The notes under the pieces: generated by a model | Seen by the model: the letters and a program-made list of their open reading frames with translations, nothing else | Told to the model about the DNA's origin: nothing | Database searches by the model: none | NCBI GenBank assembly: GCA_018398765.1 | Contig: JAHBMJ010000281.1 | Coordinates: 39,959-51,172 of the forward strand | From: Chromera velia | Lineage: Eukaryota; Sar; Chromeraceae | Reading direction: 5' to 3' | Length of the DNA: 11,214 bases | Position numbers and translations under genes: made by a program | In this document: one piece after another, positions 1 through 7,268 of the stretch | How positions within the stretch are numbered: position 1 is the first letter of the stretch | Layout of the letters: each line of letters opens with the position of its first letter

Positions 1-126
1 GGGTTTGTTTTGAGGGGAGGGGGGGGGAGGGTGCCAGAATGAATCCAAGAGAGAGGCGTTTGTTTATAAACAAAAATCCTTCAGTGCTCTCTGGGTCTTT
101 TTATTGATACAGAATGAAGAGGTTAC

Positions 127-127
127 C

Positions 128-159
<32 letters not shown>

Positions 160-172
160 TTCTTTCTTTCTT
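127..172. repeat. TTTC microsatellite
   Basis: About eleven TTTC units with slight interruptions. They run into a T/C-rich stretch ending in CAG near 190, so the tract could serve as the polypyrimidine part of a splice acceptor for a + strand gene. That role is inference. Confidence 0.9.
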
Positions 173-207
173 GCTTTTTTCCTTTCCTTCAGCATTCACG
201 TGAATAC

Positions 208-274
208 AATGCATGCAGGTTTGACGTCTCTCTGCGCGTGTCTTCTCCCTCTGTGACGTTCCTCAAAAGGCCCC
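208..274 (+). repeat. 67-bp direct repeat, copy 1
   Basis: The segment recurs at 337-403 (offset 129) with one mismatch that I can see, A at 267 against T at 396. It starts with AATGCATGCAG and ends in CCCC. This copy lacks the GC-rich coding continuation of copy 2, so it looks like a duplicated exon boundary without the rest of the exon. Confidence 0.9.
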
Positions 275-336
275 TGCATTTATGTTCTCTGCATTTATTC
301 ATTATTTGTTTGTTTATTTCCTTCTGTATGAAAATG

Positions 337-403
337 AATGCATGCAGGTTTGACGTCTCTCTGCGCGTGTCTTCTCCCTCTGTGACGTTCCTCAAATGGC
401 CCC
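337..403 (+). repeat. 67-bp direct repeat, copy 2
   Basis: Second copy of the 67-bp unit. It forms the start of the likely terminal exon at 348-651. TGCATGCA at 339-346 overlaps the candidate splice acceptor. Confidence 0.9.
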
Positions 404-651
404 GGGAGGCCGTGGTGACTCTTCTGGAGGAGCACCCCCAGATCCGCCCGGCTCTCCACGCAGTGCTGGGCATCCAGACGGCAACTGTGTGGACACGCAT
501 GGTGTCCTCCTCCGCAGTGGGACGCACGCTTAGCGGTTTCAACGCGGCAGAGGGAGAACGGGAACCTCAGGGCGGTCTGTCAACAAAAGACGGGGGGTCA
601 GCAAGCCCGGCGGCTTGGTCCGGGGGGGGGACGCAAGGGAGGCCGGCGTGA
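348..651 (+). CDS. Putative 3'-terminal exon, possible end of a cyclic-nucleotide-binding-like domain
   Basis: The frame is open to TGA at 649-651 and strongly GC-rich at third codon positions, unlike the surrounding spacer. A splice acceptor ending CATGCAG at 341-347, after a T-rich tract, would start this exon. The predicted peptide begins with a beta-rich stretch ending FLKWPREAVV, then an amphipathic helix (LLEEHPQIRPAL) and HAVLG. That order resembles the C-terminal strand and helices of cyclic-nucleotide-binding or Popeye-like domains, where a WPR/WDR, LLE-P-LR-AL and LG pattern is common. The last 60 or so residues are low-complexity and Gly/Ser-rich. Earlier exons would lie upstream, mostly outside the window. 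The family call is pattern recognition without a search. The exon itself is fairly plausible, the function weak. Confidence 0.4.
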
Positions 652-1282
652 TCGATTGATCGTTTGATGCTTGCATGAATGGAAGACGAATTTATTTGAA
701 CAGAAAGGCATTAAGTTCTTCCAGGAATGAAGAGGAGAGATTGGGGGGAGCTGCAGACAGTAAAGACACCCATGCAGGTGGTTAGCTTGGTTAAAGAAAG
801 AAAGAAAGCGTTTTCAAGCTTAATTCTGTTTCTGCCTACTCGTTTTGTTTTGCGGGTCCTCCATCTTGAATGAACAGTTAATTGGATGAATTGCCATTCA
901 GCGATGTGTTGCCCTTCTGTGCTGTTAAGAATTCGACTGGCTGCATGCCAGTGGCTTCATTCACTTGGTCTTATCGCACGCAGTGTGGCTGTCTGTCTGT
1001 CTGACTCGCTGTGAAAGTGAGCAAGTCAGTGGGGTGGGCGTGTGAGGAGATTGCTCTCTAGAAGTGTGTGAGCTAGAGAAATAGTGCATGACATCTTTAG
1101 CTAGAGCGCAGTAGCATGCAGTGCCAGCAGTGGAGCTAGGAGGTCAGGAGACGTCTAGGCCAACGCGACTCTAGGGTAACGTCCGTATAGGGAATCATGA
1201 TATCAATCATCGATCGATCGATCAGCTTGTGGAAGAAGACTGCCCTAGCATGCAGTACGGTGTGTCTAGATGTGTATAAAAC
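652..1282. other. Non-coding spacer
   Basis: No frame looks coding. The stretch holds scattered TGCATG words (for example TGCATGC at 942-948), repeated AGCTAG words between about 1068 and 1140, and a CGATCGATCGATC tract near 1211-1223. Confidence 0.6.
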
Positions 1283-1412
1283 CCGCCGGACGCTAAATGC
1301 TCATTTTCGATCTTTATGGGCCGATGGCGATAATGAGTGATCCCTAGAGTGATCCAGTGAGTGATGATGATGATCATACACATACTACCTAGCATAATAC
1401 GCGCTAGACTAC
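1283..1412 (+). repeat. Diverged repeat, copy A
   Basis: It shares ordered words with copy B at about 1689-1781: CCGCC, then ACGCTA, then a T-rich stretch, then GGCCGAT-GC, then a run of GATGATGAT, then CATAC and ATAC. The two begin about 406 bp apart. Copy A has insertions of roughly 8 and 28 bases relative to B. No coding capacity is seen. Origin is unknown; it could be an old non-autonomous mobile element. Confidence 0.45.
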
Positions 1413-1439
1413 GCGTAGACTTCGACGTAATGATATGAC

Positions 1440-1870
1440 TAGCTATCAATTATAAAGTCATGTTGATTATAATATAGTAACTAATCATAGATCTTTATAA
1501 GTGATATATTTATATAATTAGAAAAATATTATATAGAAATATTTTATAGTGATAAACTAGAAGTCTCTCATTTTTGAATATTAATTGCAGTTCAATTTAA
1601 GAAAATAATATACCTAATATAATTCTAGATATAATTAAAATGAACTAGCGGCTGTACGTTATGAAAAAACGAGCTGGCTCATGCGTTGCCGCCAAACGCT
1701 AGATACCTATTTGTAGGCCGATAGCAATGACGTATGATGATGATATAAATATAAGCCATACATACCAGCTAATATCATGATTATTTTTTATAATAAAAAT
1801 TATATTAGAAATATATTCATGAAGAACTTTGTTTTTTTTTTTGTATAGATAATAGATATACAGAGTGGGA
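1440..1870. other. AT-rich spacer
   Basis: Composition falls sharply to mostly A and T, with no credible open frame. It encloses the less AT-rich structured block at 1645-1702 and repeat copy B. An organelle-derived insertion is conceivable, but I recognise no organellar gene. Confidence 0.6.
1645..1781 (+). repeat. Diverged repeat, copy B, with a stem-forming block
   Basis: CTAGCG at 1645-1650 can pair with CGCTAG at 1697-1702, and inside it CGTT and AACG can form a small hairpin. From 1689 onward it matches copy A in ordered words. The block also shares AGCGGCT, CGTTATGA, AGCTG and AAACGCT, in that order, with 8759-8798. Confidence 0.45.
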
Positions 1871-2390
1871 ACGGATCACTCAATGCGAAATCAGTTATGC
1901 GAGTGGACAACCGGAATAAACAGTTGGCAACAAAGCTTTCAAGTTGCCTCCTGCCCAGTCGAGTCGATAAAAACTTCCAAACCCATCCAAGGCGTCTTCA
2001 ACCAATCTACGGAACTGTCAGAGCTAACACTCAGCCAGAGTGCGTCGGTTGCAGGGGCGACGGATGGGTAGACTGTCTATCGATGCGAGTGAGCATGCAA
2101 CAAAGCTGAGCAACCTTGTGAACGCCAAACTTGCATGACAAACACAAAGAAGCAGAGAATGAAGACAAACAGGCAGTGACAAGACAAATTGAGGACCACA
2201 ACATCACTGTGCAGTGCATGTAGGCAAAGAGCACAAAATGAACACACCACGTGGGTCCACAAATCTTCTTTTGATCTGTTTTCTTTTTCTTCGGTTCTCC
2301 CACTCACGAAAACATGCCATGCAAATCAGAGGGCCGAAAGCATTACTGTGTGAAGTCATGATCGAATGAATGAATGAATGAACGAGTGCG
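1871..2390. other. Non-coding spacer
   Basis: Several short open frames occur on both strands, but none has a recognisable domain or consistent codon bias. A small AATG repeat lies near 2365-2384. Confidence 0.5.
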
Positions 2391-2399
2391 TGCGTGGGT

Positions 2400-2590
2400 G
2401 CGTTCCTCGTTGAATCGATTATGAGAGATCATGCATGCTTGAAGAAAAAAGAAAAAAGAATAAAAATTTGTATAGCGTTCCTCGTTGAATCGATTATGAG
2501 AGATCATGCATGCTTGAAGAAAAAAGAAAAAAGAATAAAAATTTGTATAGCGTTCCTCGTTAAATCGATCACGAGAGATCATGCATGCAC
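2400..2590 (+). repeat. 75-bp tandem repeat, about 2.5 copies
   Basis: Units begin GCGTTCCTCGTT at 2400, 2475 and 2550. The first two are essentially identical. The third has three substitutions (TTGAATCGATTATG to TTAAATCGATCACG) and then ends after ATGCATGC. Each unit carries TGCATGC and an A-rich block AAAAAAGAAAAAAGAAT. Because 75 is divisible by three, several frames stay open and give a spurious 25-residue peptide repeat. Confidence 0.95.
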
Positions 2591-2796
2591 CAGAAAGGAA
2601 AAGCCATGCATGCAAAGTGGCAGTAGGACTTTTCTTTAATTCTTCATTCACGCGTTCTCTTCTTGTCCGTAGAACAACACCGCGACGTGCAGAACCTCTC
2701 GACAGTGGCACTGCAGGGCTGAAGAGAAAGGAGGGCCAAGCTTGATCGAAGCCGGAAAGAAAGAAAGTCGGATCGCTGAACGAATTCGCAATCCTT

Positions 2797-2831
2797 CCAT
2801 CCATCCATCCATCCATCCATCCATCCATCCA
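2797..2831. repeat. CCAT microsatellite
   Basis: About nine CCAT units. They create Pro-Ser-Ile-His repeats on one strand and Met-Asp-Gly-Trp repeats on the other, which should not be read as protein. Confidence 0.95.
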
Positions 2832-3507
2832 CTGTCCGTGAGCCCCAAATCCAATAATCTTGTGAACCTTGATTGTTCTCCCTGTGGCTCCACAGATGCA
2901 TGTGCACGCACACCTCAGATAAGTACAGGTAGACCGGCCTCAAGAGAAACATGCATTCAAAAACCACACATGCAATCTGACAAGTAGGTTCTTCTCTCTC
3001 TTCTTTTTTTCTCGACTCATTCATATCTTCTCTCTTTTTCCTCTTTTCAAACTCTTATCTATTACTTTGAGGAGAAAATCGTCACGCTGTCAGACCCCCT
3101 CTCAGACAATTAAGTCTGCACGGGCATGCACTGAATTCGATCTTTCAGTTTCAATCTTTGGCGCATCTTATCGTCTAGTAGACTTCTTCCTTCCTTGGCT
3201 GATTCAGATACCCTCCTTCCTGTTCTCTCTGTCTGTCTCTCTCTCTCTCCCCATCTCTAGGTGGTTTGTTTATTCTGTTGCTTTTGTTTGCTTCAGTTCT
3301 TATGTCCCCTCACATGCTTGATCGATGGATCGATCGAGAGATCACTCCCATCCCAGAGAAGAAAAGAAAAGAACAGAAGAGAAGAGAAAAGAAGAGGAGA
3401 GAAGATAAGAGAAGAGAAGAGAAGACTGCAACTCCGCTCCGTCGAACCAAATTCTTCCTTCCTCACAAACACTGCCGGTCCACTCCCTTAGTTCCTTCCA
3501 ACGCTCG
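2832..3507. other. Non-coding spacer with polypyrimidine and polypurine tracts
   Basis: A C/T-rich stretch covers about 2990-3058 and another about 3180-3258 with CTCT runs. An A/G-only stretch with GAAGAGAAAAGAA units covers about 3355-3425. GATCGATGGATCGATCGAGAGATC-type words occur at 3319-3342. TTTATT near 3267 would read AATAAA on the minus strand and could be a distant polyadenylation signal for the gene at 3508-4215, though this is weak. No gene is supported. Confidence 0.5.
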
Positions 3508-4215
3508 TTAGTTGTTTGACTCAGCCGGAGGGGCAGCGCTCATGCTGAGCCTGTCAAGGAGGGGGGCGGTGCGCGCCGACATGATGCGCTGACGGTACCA
3601 GAGCACCACAGCAAACACGACACCAATCGTTGCGAGGACGGAAAGGCCCACGAGGACCCCCAAGCCGATGCCGTTGTTCTTTGGCTTTTTGTCGGACGGG
3701 GAGTGACTGTCGGTGTCTTCTTTCTTCGCTTTCGCGCAAGTAAGCTCGGTGGTGAGCATGTTGCAGACCGCCATGGGCTTGTCTGGAGCCTCATCTGTGC
3801 AGTGAGCACAGTCGAAGGAGGGTGTGACGGTGCCATCCTCTGCGATGTCGATTGCGAAGATTGTGAGGTCAATTGAGGGTTTCATGGAGATACACTCTGC
3901 TTCGTTGTCTGTCTCCAGCCTGAGTAGAGACCCGTCCTTGTTGCTGGAGAGGTTGCTGATGGACAACGTCTTTTGGAGAGTCGGGGTTTTATCAGTGGAA
4001 GAAATCTGCAGTTTTGTAGGACTGCCGTCCTTCTCCTCCATCCGAAACACGTACCCGTTGTTGAACGCCGTCGTCTTCTTGCGGTCTGCGCAAGTGAATC
4101 TCTGGCATCCCCACACCTCCATCGTTCTCTTGCCCTCACCGCTACAGAAGGAAGAATGAGAACTGGCAACGGCGATGCATCCCAGCACCAGCAGAATGGC
4201 ACAAGCGTTCCTCAT
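3508..4215 (-). CDS. Secreted cysteine-rich type I membrane protein, unknown family
   Basis: An intact, intronless 235-residue frame from ATG (CAT at 4213-4215) to TAA. Residues 1 to about 19 form a signal peptide (MRNACAILLVLGC, cleavage near AVASS). The ectodomain, about 20-167, has eight cysteines at 24, 37, 42, 108, 136, 139, 151 and 160, enough for four disulfides, including a FDCAHC motif. NLS at 88-90 is a possible N-glycosylation site. A short Lys/Ser/Asp linker leads to one membrane helix at about 182-207. The 28-residue tail starts RQR and contains TAPLLDR, which suits an N-out, C-in orientation. The + strand paralog at 4822-5685 is about 64% identical over the ectodomain by hand count, so the frame is under constraint. 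I do not recognise the domain. It is small and cysteine-rich like alveolate surface proteins (SRS, 6-Cys), but I cannot align it to them. Substrate and partner are unknown. Confidence 0.88.
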   Translation of the reverse strand: MRNACAILLVLGCIAVASSHSSFCSGEGKRTMEVWGCQRFTCADRKKTTAFNNGYVFRMEEKDGSPTKLQISSTDKTPTLQKTLSISNLSSNKDGSLLRLETDNEAECISMKPSIDLTIFAIDIAEDGTVTPSFDCAHCTDEAPDKPMAVCNMLTTELTCAKAKKEDTDSHSPSDKKPKNNGIGLGVLVGLSVLATIGVVFAVVLWYRQRIMSARTAPLLDRLSMSAAPPAESNN

Positions 4216-4240
4216 TTTCAGTGTCTACTGTTGTATATTT

Positions 4241-4250
4241 CTATATATAG
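4241..4250 (-). promoter_or_regulatory. TATA-like element for the minus-strand gene
   Basis: CTATATATAG lies 26-35 bases upstream of the ATG at 4215. That is close for a TATA box and would leave almost no 5' leader, so this could be only an AT-rich leader. Confidence 0.25.
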
Positions 4251-4456
4251 ATTTTTTTTTCTCCCTTTTTGAAAGGCAATTGAATTTTCTTATTGATTGG
4301 CTGTCCCGCCCCAGAGCGTTGAGCGCTAAGGTCTTTCGAAGCTTTCTTCCAGCTCTCAATTGGCCCAGCCTCGTGTTGCATCAAATCGTACAAAACATTC
4401 CAAATGAGAGGCAACGGGAAAACTCCATGCATGATAGTTTACGAAGGTCAGTCAAA

Positions 4457-4463
4457 TGCATGC
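4457..4463. promoter_or_regulatory. TGCATGC word, possible AP2 site
   Basis: Exact TGCATGC. In apicomplexans this core is bound by ApiAP2 regulators such as AP2-Sp. That the same applies here depends on the organism being an alveolate. Confidence 0.3.
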
Positions 4464-4586
4464 GGAAGGAGGCTTCGATCGATCATTTTCGTCTCTACTG
4501 CGCGCCCCACGTATAGGCACCCGGGCCGCGGCCCCTGTGCATGTGGCGGCGCCACCGATACATGCGGTTCGGAACTCTGACACGCA

Positions 4587-4594
4587 TGCATGCA
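4587..4594. promoter_or_regulatory. TGCATGCA palindrome, possible AP2 site
   Basis: Exact eight-base palindrome within GCATGCATGCAG, about 235 bp upstream of the + gene ATG and about 370 bp from the minus gene ATG. Confidence 0.3.
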
Positions 4595-4821
4595 GTGACT
4601 GACCTTCGCTCTGGTCGATCCAAAACGGACTGTCACTGTTGCTCATCATACGTATATACATCGTTGCCCTGGCTGAAGGCTCCATTTTTACAGCAATGTG
4701 TGTGCCCTCGGTCACAGAACACACTTGAGCTGGCAGGAGGTGAGGTCAGAGCCGGGAAGGCACAACCTGCTTGCTGATTGACATTGAGTTTCGTACGTGC
4801 GCCTCAACGGTGTATGTATAC

Positions 4822-5685
4822 ATGCGACAGATGACATTCACGGCGAAGCACTTTCTCGCAAGTCTGCTGGTGGTGGGATGCTTCAGGCTTACCCGGACCC
4901 ACCCTTCTTTCTGCAGCGGGGAGGGAAGCAGGACCCTGGAGCTTTTCGGTTGCGAGACGTTTACTTGAGGGGACCGCCAGAAGAGGACTCCGCTCCCCAA
5001 CGGCTACACCCTCCGCATGGAGGAGAAGCTCGGCAACCCCACAAAAGTGCAGATGAATTCCATTGACGAAAAGACCCCGACTCTCGAAAAAACTTTAGTG
5101 ATCAGCAACCTCGCAAGCGGCGATAAGGGAGCTATTCTGAGGCTGGAGACAGACAACGAAGCAGAGTGCATTTCGATGAAACCCTCCTTTGATCTCACCA
5201 TCTTCGTCATCGAGATCGCAGATGACGGCAGCGTCACACCGACCTTCGATTGCACTCACTGCAGAAAGGAGAATCCAGAAGCCCCGATGGCGTTCTGTCA
5301 AATGCAATCCAAAGGTAAAACTTGCGTGACCACAAACAAAAAGGAAGACAAAGACCACAACCGCACAGATGTGCCAACTGATCTCCCCCAGGACACAGAT
5401 GCAGACCCAAGCCCTGGGAGGGAAGAGCCTGACACAGAGACGGTCTCAGACCCTGCGTCGAAAGGGAACAAAGAAAAAGATGCAAATGCAGCTGCAAGCA
5501 ATAGCCCCTCTGAGCCCGAAAAAGGAATGGGCACCGTTCTCGCGGTATCCATCGCCATTGGCGTCTTTGTTGGCAGTATGGTTGCTGCAGTACTTTGGAA
5601 TCGTCGGCGCATGTCCACAAGCACGGCCCCTCTTCTGGACAGAGGGAGCGAGAGGCCTCAGGCTGGGAGCGACCCCCAGGCCTAG
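4822..5685 (+). CDS. Paralogous cysteine-rich membrane protein with an in-frame TGA at a cysteine position
   Basis: Read in one frame from ATG at 4822 (or 4831) to TAG at 5683-5685, with the TGA at 4966-4968 as codon 49, this gives 287 positions. Residues 1 to about 26 are a signal peptide (core FLASLLVVGC). The ectodomain keeps Cys31, 44, 116, 144, 147, 159 and 168, each matching a cysteine in the minus-strand paralog. The eighth, Cys42 of the paralog, aligns with the TGA: GCETFT-stop-GDRQK against GCQRFTCADRKK. About 59 residues rich in Asp, Glu, Pro, Ser and Lys form a stalk, with an NRT glycosylation site near its start. One membrane helix follows at about 235-259, then a 28-residue tail with TAPLLDR. 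No other stop or frameshift occurs, and GC-rich codon use continues past the TGA. Possible explanations: a selenoprotein, UGA reassignment, a polymorphic null allele, a young pseudogene or a sequencing error. Translation from ATG 5017 alone would lack the signal peptide and is unlikely. Confidence 0.7.
4966..4968 (+). other. In-frame TGA aligned to a conserved cysteine
   Basis: Codons 4951-4980 read TGC GAG ACG TTT ACT TGA GGG GAC CGC CAG. The paralog has ACT TGC GCA GAC CGC AAG at the same place. A single C-to-A change in TGC gives the TGA. Homology is continuous on both sides with equal spacing. Confidence 0.95.
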
Positions 5686-5937
5686 CTGCATGATGTCTCA
5701 ATGGAACTGCCAGCCAAAGGCCCGGGCGGGGCATATATGTGTACAGAATGCATGAGTCGCCTGCTAGCCTGCTAGCGCCTAGGTCGCCTGCGCCGGCGCT
5801 GATTACAAGGAATATCAGACCGCACCACAGATTCATGATGACTTGTGTCAGTTGATTGTCACCTGTCAAGTCACCTCGGACTCACCTGCAGTGGTTCATA
5901 TCGATTTACATAAAAACTTGGAATATCGTTTTGATTG

Positions 5938-5975
<38 letters not shown>

Positions 5976-6480
5976 GGATTGTTTGGTTGATTGATTGATG
6001 TCAAACCCTAGGTGGAGTTTCAACGAAGTCATTCTTCATTTTTTTTAGATACAATCCCAAATTTTCAATAGTTTGAAAGTTGTCAATAAAGTCATTAAAC
6101 CCCTATTTTGATTGTAAACAATTTGCAAAACTAAAAAAAAATATATTTTAAAAGATTAATTGTGTTTTGTACTACTCTAGGTATTGCTTTGACCTTATTT
6201 GTCAGAGATAGTCAAAATCCAGAAGAACAGTAAAGAGATCTAAAGAGATCTGGTTTTACGTAGAGACAGGAAGTAAACATACGTAAGCTCTATATCATAA
6301 AAGTCTAGAGCGGAATGTTTTTGTTGAATTAATACTGTTTGTAGGTTAAGTTTCTAAAGGGCTGAATCACCAAAAAAGTATAAAATTCTCAATCTGGTTA
6401 TGATATGCGATTATTATGGTGAACATGCTTTAATGTGTAATCTATTGATTAAAAAACTTTTAAAATTATCACTTTTGAGT
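5686..6480. other. 3' flank and AT-rich spacer
   Basis: It holds GC-rich small hairpins (GCGCC/GGCGC at about 5774-5798), a 7-bp stem TGACTTG/CAAGTCA at 5839-5845/5867-5873, the TTGA microsatellite, and AATAAA at 6085-6090, which could be a polyadenylation signal for the + strand gene. From about 6000 it is AT-rich with no credible frame. Confidence 0.5.
5936..6000. repeat. TTGA (ATTG) microsatellite
   Basis: About ten perfect ATTG units, followed by slightly degenerate ones containing ATGGATTGTTTGG. Confidence 0.95.
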
Positions 6481-7268
6481 CTTCAAGAATAATTTAAAGT
6501 TTTTTCTGCATATGACAGTCTAAACTCGGGATGATGTGCGATCGTCTGGATCATTGTATCTTTGTTTGTTTGTGCAGTTACAGCGCAGGAATAGGGGAGC
6601 GTGCATGCCGCTGCCCCGGCGGCGGCGCCTCTCTCCGCCCTGCATGGAGACGGCAGAGACGGCTGTCCATTCTGACATGAATGGCATGTTAATATATGCC
6701 TCGTCACTGGATCTGATGTGACCTGATTGTAATTCTGGCATATTCTGACGCTCGAGTCGATCGACATATTAACGCTAGCACAATGTCTACGTGTCCAGTC
6801 ACTGCACGCAATTGGAGCATGGAGAGTACGGAAGAAGCGCTTTCATTCAGAAGATTCGATCAGCTCGCAAGATTCGACTTGTGGAATTAAGAAGCGTACG
6901 TAGCAAGCCCACAGTGTGGCCCACCGGTTCCGTCTGAAAAAGCCAGACCGAATTCGAGGACGCTTTGCGTGTTTTGACAGCCAGCACATGCAGTCATGGA
7001 TGGATGCAGAGGTTCGATCAAAAAGACTGAATGAATGACTCTGCGCCTCCTGTAGGTTGTATATCCCTGGCTGAACCCCTCGGTGCCCAGTTGTGTCACA
7101 GCAAAGTCGACCGAGTTCTGACTCTTGGAATTCTAAGACGAGGAAGCGCCAAAAGTTGTGGAGCAGAGTCTGGCAACCAGCCGGTCCCTTTCTCAAGGTC
7201 GCTTCGCCTCCTCCAAGTTGTTCCTTTTGTTTCTGTCCTATAGCGCCTTCCGACCGTGTCGATCAGGC
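6481..7268. other. Spacer without a supported gene
   Basis: A GC-rich patch at about 6585-6670, including TGCATGC at 6602-6608, could contain an exon, but no frame on either strand has a recognisable domain. From about 7030 the sequence may include the 5' leader or an upstream exon of the acetyltransferase gene. Confidence 0.4.

Larger units (their letters stand above)
4216..4821. promoter_or_regulatory. Shared intergenic region of the divergent paralogs
   Basis: 606 bp separate the two start codons, so both promoters probably lie here. On the minus-gene side there is a TATA-like palindrome at 4241-4250 and ATTGG (an inverted CCAAT box) at 4296-4300. TGCATGC at 4457-4463 and TGCATGCA at 4587-4594 sit in the middle. 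On the + gene side TATA-like words occur near 4650 and 4811. No convincing gene lies inside. Which elements function is inference. Confidence 0.55.

Noticed and set aside
1897-1960. KQLATK peptide resembling the histone H3 tail
   Set aside because: Only a six-residue chance match; flanking residues do not fit H3.
2343-2828. Long minus-strand frame with Met-Asp-Gly-Trp and 25-residue repeats
   Set aside because: It is fully explained by the CCAT microsatellite and the 75-bp tandem repeat.
4949-4968. Splicing out the TGA as a 20-base GT-AG intron
   Set aside because: Too short, not a multiple of three, and it would remove a conserved Gly-Cys motif.
4797-5066. Overlapping frame reading through the TGA region
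   Set aside because: It shows no similarity to the paralog; conservation follows only the frame that contains the TGA.
5835-5880. Possible SECIS element around ATGA at 5835 with the stem TGACTTG/CAAGTCA
   Set aside because: The 3' GA expected right after the stem is absent and the apical AA is not placed correctly. Other ATGA sites at 5691, 5750 and 5939 also lack a matching helix. No SECIS is claimed by eye, but a program should decide.
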